DNA from: Mannheimia cairinae
Lineage (GTDB): Bacteria; Pseudomonadota; Gammaproteobacteria; Enterobacterales; Pasteurellaceae
NCBI RefSeq assembly: GCF_028649535.1
Contig: NZ_JAQSJE010000001.1
Location: 248,001 to 312,000 of the forward strand
DNA: 64,000 bases
Direction of reading: 5' to 3'
The notes under the pieces: model-generated
What the model saw: only the letters and a program-made list of their open reading frames with translations
The model's database searches: none
What the model was told of the DNA's origin: nothing
Shown here: positions 1 through 6,074 of the stretch, piece by piece
How the letters are laid out: every line of letters begins with the position of its first letter
How positions within the stretch are numbered: the stretch's first letter is position 1
Translations under genes and position numbers: made by a program

Positions 1-2
1 AT

Positions 3-848
3 GGGGAAATTCAAGCCTTAACACTCAAAAAGAATTGGGGAATTATTGAAAAATATCTTTTCCCACGCCTTGCTGACTACCCTATTTCAAACATCACACC
101 AAAGCTTGTTATTAGTGCTTTAGAGCCTGCCAAAGAAAAAGGCTTGAGTGATACCCTTAAACGAGCTGTTAGACTGCTTAATGAAGTAATGAATTTTGCG
201 GTAAATGCGGATATTATCGAGTTTAATAAATGCCAAAATGTAGGCTCTAATTTTAGCGTTGCCAAATCTAAACATCACCCAACGATACACCCAAAAGAGC
301 TGCTGCAATTTTTTGTCGCCTTGCGTGATTATGACCTATCATTTCAAACCAAGATGTTGATTAAGTGGCAGCTATTAACAATGACACGCCCACGAGAGGC
401 AAGCGGAACACGATGGAGCGAAATTGATTTAGATGCGAAAACGTGGACTATTCCAGCCGAAAGAATGAAGATGAAACGCCTCCATATCATCCCCCTTTCA
501 CGGCAAGCGGTCGAAATTTTGGAAAGAATGCGAAAAATCACAGGGCATAGCCCATTTGTTTTTCAAAGCGAAAAGAAACCTAACCAACCAATGAACAGCC
601 AAACCGCCAACAGAGCCATAGGTTTATTAGGTTATACGGGCATTCTGACATCTCACGGTATGCGGTCTATTGCCTCAACGTATTTGAATGAGCTGTTACT
701 CAATTATGATGTAGTAGAGGCTTGTTTAGCTCACACTATCAAAGACCAAACCCGAAAGGCTTATAACCGTTCTGATTATTTAGAGCGGCGTGTAGATGTG
801 ATGCAGCAATGGGCGGATTATATAGAAAGCTGCTCTACTGGTATTTAA
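3..848 (+). CDS. int: P4-type tyrosine recombinase / integrase (5' end off window)
   Basis: Site-specific recombinase that would integrate and excise the satellite at an att site. The frame is open from base 3, so the N-terminus lies outside the window; 281 residues remain. The catalytic set of P4-type integrases is visible: an Arg in TRPREA (near base 386), a Lys-rich beta-hairpin (ERMKMKRLHIIP), HGMR for the H-x-x-R box (near 653), a second His in LAH, and the Tyr in KAYNRSDYLERR (near 763). The ending YLERRVDVMQQWADYI is typical of the family. It is the first gene of the satellite and is followed by a terminator at 881-912. An uptake-sequence-like core lies inside the gene near 502-520, which is unusual for the element. 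Confidence 0.93.
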   Translation, partial: GEIQALTLKKNWGIIEKYLFPRLADYPISNITPKLVISALEPAKEKGLSDTLKRAVRLLNEVMNFAVNADIIEFNKCQNVGSNFSVAKSKHHPTIHPKELLQFFVALRDYDLSFQTKMLIKWQLLTMTRPREASGTRWSEIDLDAKTWTIPAERMKMKRLHIIPLSRQAVEILERMRKITGHSPFVFQSEKKPNQPMNSQTANRAIGLLGYTGILTSHGMRSIASTYLNELLLNYDVVEACLAHTIKDQTRKAYNRSDYLERRVDVMQQWADYIESCSTGI

Positions 849-880
849 CAAATTTGCTGCTAAATATGACTACTTATAAC

Positions 881-912
881 GCCGTTGATTGAAAGATTGA
901 CGGCTTTTTTTA
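881..912 (+). terminator. Intrinsic terminator after int, copy 1 of a duplicated hairpin
   Basis: Ten-base arms GCCGTTGATT and GATTGACGGC (with G-U pairs) enclose a GAAA tetraloop and are followed by a run of T. The same 30-base sequence recurs at 7884-7913 in the same orientation after the helicase gene. Confidence 0.85.
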
Positions 913-960
913 TTACCGTTCTTATATATTTATTTTTTACAGCCAAACTTTTAGAAAAAA

Positions 961-1073
961 ATCACTTTTATCACTTAAAAGAGGATAAAGCCTTATATAT
1001 CAAGGCTTGAAATCAAGTGATATTTCAAAAAAAACATCACTTGAATATCACTTTTATCACTTAAATATCACTT
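961..1073. repeat. Iteron cluster 1 (ATCACTT), candidate replication or control region
   Basis: Seven copies of ATCACTT: direct at 961, 970, 1036, 1047, 1056 and 1067, and inverted (AAGTGAT) at 1015. The four rightmost are 9 or 11 bases apart. An inverted repeat AAGCCTT / AAGGCTT sits at 988-1008. Bases 1001-1025 match, in inverse orientation, 7971-7995 of cluster 2 at 23 of 25 positions. The region is AT-rich. By analogy with P4, where alpha protein binds iterons in ori and crr, this is a candidate origin or cis replication region; that function is inferred. Confidence 0.7.
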
Positions 1074-1080
1074 AATTTAG

Positions 1081-1369
1081 ACAAATAGGGGGAGAAAATG
1101 CAGATTTTGCGGACACTATAAAAAAGGAGTGTTAAACCCTGCTTATCCAAATAGAAACCGCCATTTCATTTACTGTAATAAAACACAGTTTATTATTTGT
1201 AATTTATTTGAATAATTGGCAGAATGCAGATATACAAATTCATTCGTATCTATGCGGATTTATCCAAATTAACGTGGATAGTGGCGGAGTAGCTACCAAA
1301 ACGAAAGGAGAAAGCCCTTTATTTCTCTTTCCACGTTCTCACAGTAAAGGGCAACGCAAAGGGGCGTTT
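1081..1369 (+). promoter_or_regulatory. Leader region of the satellite operon with hairpins
   Basis: About 290 bases without a convincing gene of their own. A TATAAA-like element lies near 1119. ACTGT/ACAGT arms sit at 1172-1189. A stronger hairpin has arms GCCCTTTA (1314-1321) and TAAAGGGC (1345-1352) and ends 17 bases before the ATG at 1370. The frame is open through this leader, but the translated stretch looks like leader sequence, so I place the gene start at 1370. A regulatory leader is likely; P4 uses structured leader RNA for immunity, but no such RNA is demonstrated here. Confidence 0.45.
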
Positions 1370-2197
1370 ATGGCAAAGAAACTATTTAAATTAAAAAAAT
1401 GGCTTACGCTTGAAGAAACCGCCAAACGACTTTCCACAGAGTTAGAAGATGAAGTTACTGCAGCTGATGTGTTACAGCTTGCTATTGATAAGGTATTGAG
1501 AATATCAGTAAACTTTCCTCACGATTGGAAAGGAAAAAATTGTGATGTAACAACAGACGTAGAAAAGGCAAATCAATACACAGAAGTTATCGGGCTAGAC
1601 GGCAAGCCATTTAAATTATGTGAATATGAAAAATGCAGTGAAACAGAATATATTAAAATTTTGTCTGAAATCTACTATTTCGAAGCTGGAGTATATGAGT
1701 TAAAACTTATTGGAAATGAAAAACTAGATCTAGAATTTATGATGAAACTAGAAAATGATTTACCAGCCGTTGATGTAATTCAATTAAATGGCTTTTATGT
1801 ATTATCTAGCAATGGAACGGTAATAGAAAGGCAAAGTAGGCTATATAAAAATTTTTGCGATTTAGCAACAAGGGAAATAGATAGTTTTGATTATCCTTGT
1901 GCTGGAATTGCCGATATTGAGGGTGCTTTCTTTGTTATTCAGACAGAGCATATCAATGAATTTTTAGATAGTTTAGAAGAAGATGAACCTAGTAAATTAT
2001 CTTTAGATAATGCCCTTTATTTGATTGCTGAAATGTTACGAGCAACAAAATCAAAAAATAAGAAATGGACACAAGGGGATATCATTGATGAAATTCTTTT
2101 ATACCGGCAAAACAGAGATGAAAAAGCTAACGGTTTAGAGAAAAGAATGATAGAAGAATACTTTTTAACCGCCAACAAAAAACTAAAATCCAACTAA
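1370..2197 (+). CDS. Satellite protein of unknown function, regulator-like N-terminus
   Basis: A 275-residue soluble protein. The chosen ATG has an AAGGGG ribosome site and starts MAKKLFKLKKWLTLEETA; an upstream in-frame start at 1208 is possible but less likely. Residues about 10-45 (KWLTLEETAKRLS...VTAADVLQLAID) resemble a helix-turn-helix-type segment found at the start of conserved hypothetical proteins on phages and islands. The last 60 residues (KWTQGDIIDEI...GLEKRMIEEYF..ANKKLK) are also helical and may bind nucleic acid. The middle (residues 60-200) has no recognised motif. The gene sits between int and alpA, a place where satellites carry regulators or cargo. The function is unknown. 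Confidence 0.75.
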   Translation: MAKKLFKLKKWLTLEETAKRLSTELEDEVTAADVLQLAIDKVLRISVNFPHDWKGKNCDVTTDVEKANQYTEVIGLDGKPFKLCEYEKCSETEYIKILSEIYYFEAGVYELKLIGNEKLDLEFMMKLENDLPAVDVIQLNGFYVLSSNGTVIERQSRLYKNFCDLATREIDSFDYPCAGIADIEGAFFVIQTEHINEFLDSLEEDEPSKLSLDNALYLIAEMLRATKSKNKKWTQGDIIDEILLYRQNRDEKANGLEKRMIEEYFLTANKKLKSN

Positions 2198-2205
2198 CTA
2201 CTAAC

Positions 2206-2232
2206 GCCCCAAAAATTCAATAGGGGCTTTTT
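2206..2232 (+). terminator. Intrinsic terminator
   Basis: GCCCC (2206-2210) pairs with GGGGC (2223-2227) and is followed by TTTTT. It closes the 1370-2197 gene and separates it from alpA. Confidence 0.7.
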
Positions 2233-2370
2233 ATTTCTCAATACTCTTATTAAATCAATCAATTATTTTCGCAACAAAGAAATCTTTTTCGGTTGCGATG
2301 AAGTTTCCTACACGTTCCAACACAATAACCCCGTTCAAAAACGTAATAATTCAAACGGAGATTTAAGATT

Positions 2371-2559
2371 ATGGAACAGCAAACCCCTACCCTACCCCAA
2401 AAACAGCTTTTAGATGTTCAAGATGTTAGAGCATTAACAGGCTTTTCAGTTACTACGATTTATAAATACGTTAAGGAGGGAATATTTCCACAACCCAAGA
2501 AATGCGGTCGTTCTACTCGTTGGCGGTTAGCTGATATTCAAGAGTACATCAACGCATAA
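2371..2559 (+). CDS. alpA: AlpA family DNA-binding regulator
   Basis: A 62-residue winged-helix protein of the AlpA/MerR-like family, which in P4-like satellites and PICIs activates or represses excision and element genes. The core LLDVQDVRALTGFSVTTIYKYVKEGIFPQP is the helix-turn-helix and wing, and RWRLADIQEYI is the usual ending. GGAG lies about 12 bases before the ATG. It is followed after 10 bases by the antirepressor gene, probably in one transcript. Its binding sites are unknown; the 17-bp repeats near 4928-4986 are candidates by position only. Confidence 0.93.
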   Translation: MEQQTPTLPQKQLLDVQDVRALTGFSVTTIYKYVKEGIFPQPKKCGRSTRWRLADIQEYINA

Positions 2560-2569
2560 GGGGGAAACA

Positions 2570-3313
2570 ATGAGAAATACACTAACCGACATTCTACAAA
2601 TCACGGAAACAGGGAAATTTAACGGGGTAAATGCCCGAAACCTACATCAAGCCTTACAAGTGGGGAGAGATTTTTCAACGTGGATTAAATCCCGTCTAAA
2701 CGGAGCGAATTTTATCGAGGAGCAAGATTTTATTGTTGTTCAGAATTTGAGCTCCCCAAAACTGGGGAACGCAAATAATGAGCTTTCCCCAATGGCAAGA
2801 CCGCAAAAGACTAATGATTATTTTCTCTCAATCGACACCGCAAAGCATATTTGCTTAATGGAGAAAAACGAAATCGGGCAAGCAATCCGCCAGCATTTCA
2901 TCAACGCTGAAAAAGCATTGAAGAAGTATGCCCCGAATGTTTATCGCAATAACCTACAGAAAACGAAAGAACGACTAGCAAGCATTGACTACAACCACGT
3001 AATGAAAAAAGCCCTAGAAAAGCACTTGTTCCGACAAGGTAAACAACCACAACCAAAATACTTCATCAATGAAGAAAATCTACTGAATAGCCTTGTTATT
3101 GGCGGAAGTATTAAGCAATGGAAACAAGCTAACGGCATACAAGGAAAGGTAAGGGATTATTTCAATGATGAACAACTATCACTACTTACAGAGCTAGAGA
3201 AAACGAATACTGCATTGCTTGAGCTAGATGTTGATTATTCCACTCGTAAAAAACAGCTTACCGCCCTTGCTCACAGACTGCTAGAAACAAGCATTACCGT
3301 AACCTTACCGTAA
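2570..3313 (+). CDS. AntA/AntB-type phage antirepressor
   Basis: A 247-residue protein with an N-terminal AntA/AntB domain (about residues 10-118): VNARNLHQALQVGRDFSTWIKSR, FIEEQDFIVV, then DYFLSIDTAKHICLMEKNEIGQAIRQHFINAEKAL. Such proteins interfere with phage repressors or act as DNA-binding regulators. The C-terminal half has no recognised domain, but it contains NEENLLNSLVIGGSIKQWKQ, resembling a short DNA-binding helix pair. The ribosome site is a strong GGGGG, 10 bases after the alpA stop. In a satellite it could act on a helper-phage repressor to trigger derepression; that is inference. Confidence 0.85.
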   Translation: MRNTLTDILQITETGKFNGVNARNLHQALQVGRDFSTWIKSRLNGANFIEEQDFIVVQNLSSPKLGNANNELSPMARPQKTNDYFLSIDTAKHICLMEKNEIGQAIRQHFINAEKALKKYAPNVYRNNLQKTKERLASIDYNHVMKKALEKHLFRQGKQPQPKYFINEENLLNSLVIGGSIKQWKQANGIQGKVRDYFNDEQLSLLTELEKTNTALLELDVDYSTRKKQLTALAHRLLETSITVTLP

Positions 3314-3489
3314 GTTATGTTATGTCCACAGACAAGTCGGTAAACACCGCCAAAATTTTTCGGATTATTTAACCGTTGTGGCATCGCAGCAGATGGGTTC
3401 AATTTTGAGCCTACCTAGCTATGGTCTTATGACCACAACTAAACGGCTTACTAGCTAATTCTTGTAGTCCATAAAAAGGAACAAATCAA
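3314..3489 (+). promoter_or_regulatory. Structured intergenic region
   Basis: No gene. It holds GTTGTGG (3375-3381) pairing with CCACAAC (3433-3439), an inner hairpin GGTC-TTAT-GACC (3423-3434), and two direct copies of CTAGCTA (3415-3421 and 3451-3457). The ribosome site of the next gene (AAGGA) follows. A leader RNA or operator region is plausible. Confidence 0.4.
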
Positions 3490-3915
3490 ATGACTAACCC
3501 AATCACACAATTAAAACAGCGTAAAGGCACAGAAACCGCCATAAATCGCACGCAGAGCGAAGATAAAGGCGAAAGTAAAGCAACTATAGCCCTAAATGCT
3601 AAAACGCTTTCTATCGTTCCTTATCCGCAAATAACACGACAATTCAAAATACTGGCGGATAGTGTAGAGAACTGTAAAAACAATTTTCCCGATTGTTTTC
3701 ATCACAAACTACACACCGCAAAAGAATGTAAGTCGTTAGCCGCACGATTGGCGGCAGGTGTGAAGATTTTACAAAAAATCAGAAAAAACCAACCGCTTGA
3801 TGATGTGAGTGAAGTCGAGATTAAGCAAGCCATTCATTCAAGCCGTTATCTAATCCGCCAATTTGAAAGCATTATCCAAGAAGTAGAACGAGTTGCAACA
3901 GAGGGGAAAAAATGA
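3490..3915 (+). CDS. Small satellite protein, unknown function
   Basis: A 141-residue protein with no recognised domain. The first 40 residues are polar and probably disordered. From about residue 45 it is helical and basic, ending QAIHSSRYLIRQFESIIQEVERVATEGKK, which looks coiled. There is no signal peptide or membrane segment. AAGGA lies nine bases before the ATG. The stop overlaps the next ATG by four bases (ATGA), so the two are translationally coupled. Confidence 0.7.
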   Translation: MTNPITQLKQRKGTETAINRTQSEDKGESKATIALNAKTLSIVPYPQITRQFKILADSVENCKNNFPDCFHHKLHTAKECKSLAARLAAGVKILQKIRKNQPLDDVSEVEIKQAIHSSRYLIRQFESIIQEVERVATEGKK

Positions 3916-4205
3916 GGTGCATTACCGCCAAGAAAAACCCCGTTTTAATGCGGTTAGCCATTAAGCATTACCTAGAAAACGACAAAGGCATAGAAACACC
4001 TCTATTCACGTTTTTAAGCCTCTTTTCAGATAATGAGCCTTACCCATTACCAGAGCTTTTAATCACGCTAGGAAATCGAATAGCAAAGCTAGAACGGGAA
4101 TGCGAAGAAATGCCAACCGAAACAGATTTAATTACGTTAGGCATATTAAAGAAACAACTCAATAAGCTGCTAAAAGTGGCGGAGAGAATGAAGAAATTCA
4201 AATAA
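3912..4205 (+). CDS. Small satellite protein, unknown function
   Basis: A 97-residue basic helical protein coupled to the preceding gene through an ATGA overlap. The C-terminal half (ELLITLGNRIAKLERECEEM...GILKKQLNKLLKVAERMKKF) is predicted coiled coil with leucines and isoleucines at heptad-like spacing. No family is recognised. Its partner is probably the upstream gene product, given the coupling. Confidence 0.65.
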   Translation: MRCITAKKNPVLMRLAIKHYLENDKGIETPLFTFLSLFSDNEPYPLPELLITLGNRIAKLERECEEMPTETDLITLGILKKQLNKLLKVAERMKKFK

Positions 4206-4227
4206 TAAATTAGAGGAAATTTAAAAT

Positions 4228-4563
4228 ATGACATCAACACTTAAACAAACCAACGAAGAAAAAGCATTATGTTATTTAATTCTCAATCCAGAGGGATTTA
4301 GCGAACGGGAGGGCGTATTCAATCTTAACTTTACAAGCGGGCGAAACTATATCAACACTGCAGAGAAACTACTAGGCATTAAATTTAATCGACAATGGGA
4401 AAAAACCGAGAATGGCGAGGGGCAATACTACCGCTATCAACTACCCGACCGCCATACAGCCGAAAAGGTTATCAAATACCTAAATGCCAAATCTGCTTTA
4501 CGTGGAGAAACCGCCATTACTGCAGAACAAGTACAGCATATTTTAAGCCGTTTTGATGTGTAG
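4228..4563 (+). CDS. Small satellite protein, unknown function
   Basis: A 111-residue protein preceded by an AGAGGA ribosome site and separated by 22 bases from the gene before it. It contains an N-terminal helical stretch (EEKALCYLILNPEGFSERE), a central GRNYINTAEKLLGIKF, and RYQLPDRHTAEKVIKYLNAK. The layout suggests a winged-helix-like fold, but no family is recognised. No membrane segment is present. Confidence 0.65.
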   Translation: MTSTLKQTNEEKALCYLILNPEGFSEREGVFNLNFTSGRNYINTAEKLLGIKFNRQWEKTENGEGQYYRYQLPDRHTAEKVIKYLNAKSALRGETAITAEQVQHILSRFDV

Positions 4564-4609
4564 TATATGGCTATATAACCCCTTATAACTTCATATAGGA
4601 GTAAACCAA

Positions 4610-4888
4610 ATGCCAAGAGTACGAACTGAAATACTAACCGCCAAGCAAGAGGCTTTTTCACACGCTTACGTTGAAACGGGCAATATTTTACAGGCTTATA
4701 AATCTGTGAATACAGGCACAATGAAACCGCATTCAATGCGAGCAAGGGCAAGCGGTATGATGAACGATTATCGAGTATTTGCCCGAGTGAAAGAGCTGAT
4801 TATAGAGCGTAAAGCACAGGGTAAACCATTGCCAAGATTTAGGCGAGGTTCACTAGTGGCGGAATGGTTAGAGGGTGAGAGAGATTAA
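4610..4888 (+). CDS. Small-terminase N-terminus-like protein
   Basis: A 92-residue basic protein. LTAKQEAFSHAYVETGNILQAYKSV followed by MRARASGMM...RVFARVKELI matches the N-terminal DNA-binding part of phage small terminase subunits (LTxKQxxFxxxYxxTGNxxxAY). Family members are usually 140-200 residues with a central oligomerisation and a C-terminal portal-binding part; both are missing here. Gram-negative PICIs and other satellites often encode terminase-like proteins to redirect helper packaging. This one could be a pac-site adaptor or interfering protein, or an unrelated regulator sharing the fold. AGGAG lies about 10 bases before the ATG. Confidence 0.65.
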   Translation: MPRVRTEILTAKQEAFSHAYVETGNILQAYKSVNTGTMKPHSMRARASGMMNDYRVFARVKELIIERKAQGKPLPRFRRGSLVAEWLEGERD

Positions 4889-4927
4889 AAACGATCCCCT
4901 ATAAAACCCAACTTTTTTCCGACAACA

Positions 4928-4986
4928 TTACCCAAAACAGGTAAGAAATATTACCCAAAAAGGGAAACCTTTACCGAAACAGTAAA
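4928..4986. repeat. Three imperfect 17-bp tandem repeats
   Basis: TTACCCAAAACAGGTAA (4928-4944), TTACCCAAAAAGGGAAA (4951-4967) and TTACCGAAACAGTAAA (4971-4986), spaced 20-23 bases, about two helix turns. They lie between the terminase-like gene and the Ash-like gene, where a promoter is expected, and may be operator sites for an element regulator. Confidence 0.5.
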
Positions 4987-4991
4987 TAAAA

Positions 4992-5017
4992 ATCCCCAGC
5001 CATATACAGCTAGGGAT
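4992..5017 (+). promoter_or_regulatory. Hairpin before the Ash-like gene
   Basis: ATCCCCAGC (4992-5000) pairs with GCTAGGGAT (5009-5017) with one mismatch. It ends just upstream of the AAGGA ribosome site of the gene at 5029, so it could influence translation or mRNA stability. Confidence 0.45.
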
Positions 5018-5028
5018 AAGGAACAAAT

Positions 5029-5619
5029 ATGAAACCAAACGCTATAGATTTTAAACCATTTAGCAATTCAATTCATCATAAATTAGATGAACTTGAAAAT
5101 ATTTCTCACACAAAAGCGTTTACAGATTTAACCCTTTTAGGCTATTCTCTCTCCGTAGTCGCAAAATCGACTGCCGAGCCTCGAAACTCGAATAATTTAT
5201 ACACGGCGAACAGTAGCACGCCATTAAACCGTGCTTTTTTTGTTCGTAGCTCACGCACACCTAAAGAAAGTGGTCTGCCCAAATTTGGACACACCCCATT
5301 TCTATCAATGGTAGCGTGTAGCGGGAAAGGTTCGCCCTTTGCTGTGTTCCGTGTATCGCAGTTTTCGAGCCCGTTACACGTTACCGCCCAAACCCTCGAA
5401 AGTTTAGCGGTAGCCCCTAAAAGATTAAACACGGAGCTATCAGCAATGATCTACAAATTCCTCTTACTAGGCTCACAACGCTTAAAAATTACCGTACGAG
5501 CTAATAACAAAGCCGAAGCATTATCAAAAGTTAAATTCAATTCTAAACCGCTTTTAATCGCACGTTTACGCAATCCGATTGTATCTACTTCTAACGTAAT
5601 GGGGGTGCAATATGCGTAA
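5029..5619 (+). CDS. Ash / Icd-like satellite protein
   Basis: A 196-residue protein of the Ash / host cell division inhibitor Icd-like group found upstream of primase genes in P4-like elements. The middle (MVACSGKGSPFAVFRVSQF, then TAQTLESLAVAPKRLNT) is the conserved Ash stretch. The last 58 residues (MIYKFLLLGSQRLKITVRANNKAEALSK...) form the Icd-like module. An internal ATG at 5445 with GGAG upstream could start that module alone, so the gene may give two products, or the first part may be mainly a conserved leader. Family members have been linked to effects on host division or gene control; the action here is not known. It overlaps the next gene by eight bases. Confidence 0.6.
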   Translation: MKPNAIDFKPFSNSIHHKLDELENISHTKAFTDLTLLGYSLSVVAKSTAEPRNSNNLYTANSSTPLNRAFFVRSSRTPKESGLPKFGHTPFLSMVACSGKGSPFAVFRVSQFSSPLHVTAQTLESLAVAPKRLNTELSAMIYKFLLLGSQRLKITVRANNKAEALSKVKFNSKPLLIARLRNPIVSTSNVMGVQYA

Positions 5620-5872
5620 ATCTAAAGCACCAACTCATATCGCTTTAACCCAAGAACAAGCGGGTAAAATTGATTTGTCTATTTCCTATGCTCAAGCCAT
5701 TCTAACCCTTATTCAGAATGATGATGTAAACAATGAGGGGAACGAATCTGACGAGTTCTTTACCAGTACAAAGACAATTAAAACCGCCATTTTAGCCGCT
5801 CAACATTTCTTAAAAGTAGCTCAAGAAAATAGAAAAGGTGTTTATTTATCATTGGAGGTGGAAAATGACTAA
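5612..5872 (+). CDS. Small satellite protein, unknown function
   Basis: An 86-residue acidic protein whose ATG lies inside the end of the Ash-like gene (8-base overlap, ATGCGTAA). GGGGGTG is the ribosome site. The sequence is mostly helical (EQAGKIDLSISYAQAILTLIQ, TKTIKTAILAAQHFLKVAQENRKG). No family is recognised. The same kind of overlap joins it to the next gene, so it is translationally coupled within the replication operon. Confidence 0.65.
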   Translation: MRKSKAPTHIALTQEQAGKIDLSISYAQAILTLIQNDDVNNEGNESDEFFTSTKTIKTAILAAQHFLKVAQENRKGVYLSLEVEND

Positions 5873-6074
5873 TCAGCAAAAACAATTCAATCAAGGTATT
5901 AGTAAATGCTGGCAGGCGACTTGCTTACTTAATGCGATGATGAAATCACGTCTTCAAGATATGGACGGTGTAGATATATCTGTAGCGTTAGAAGGTATTC
6001 ACGGCATTTTATATTCTGCTTTATGTGAAATGGAGGATTTAACATTCAACTCACAAGGGGGGCAAAATGACTAG
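5865..6074 (+). CDS. Small satellite protein, unknown function
   Basis: A 69-residue protein starting at the ATG preceded by GGAGGTG, a near-ideal ribosome site; an upstream in-frame start at 5838 would lack one. It begins MTNQQKQFNQGISKCWQ and has two predicted helices with Cys and Met residues (CWQATCLLNAMMKSRLQDM, GIHGILYSALCEMEDL). It overlaps genes on both sides by eight bases. The function is unknown; tight coupling to the helicase gene suggests an accessory replication role. Confidence 0.65.
   Translation: MTNQQKQFNQGISKCWQATCLLNAMMKSRLQDMDGVDISVALEGIHGILYSALCEMEDLTFNSQGGQND

Noticed and set aside
961-1073. Possible CRISPR array.
   Set aside because: Repeat units are 7 bases with 2-4 base spacers; these are iterons.
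1208-1369. N-terminal extension of the 1370-2197 gene.
   Set aside because: The ATG at 1370 has a better ribosome site and the upstream part overlaps a hairpin leader.
5142-5432. Antisense 96-codon frame within the Ash-like gene.
   Set aside because: Shadow of the sense gene with no ribosome site or recognised motif.
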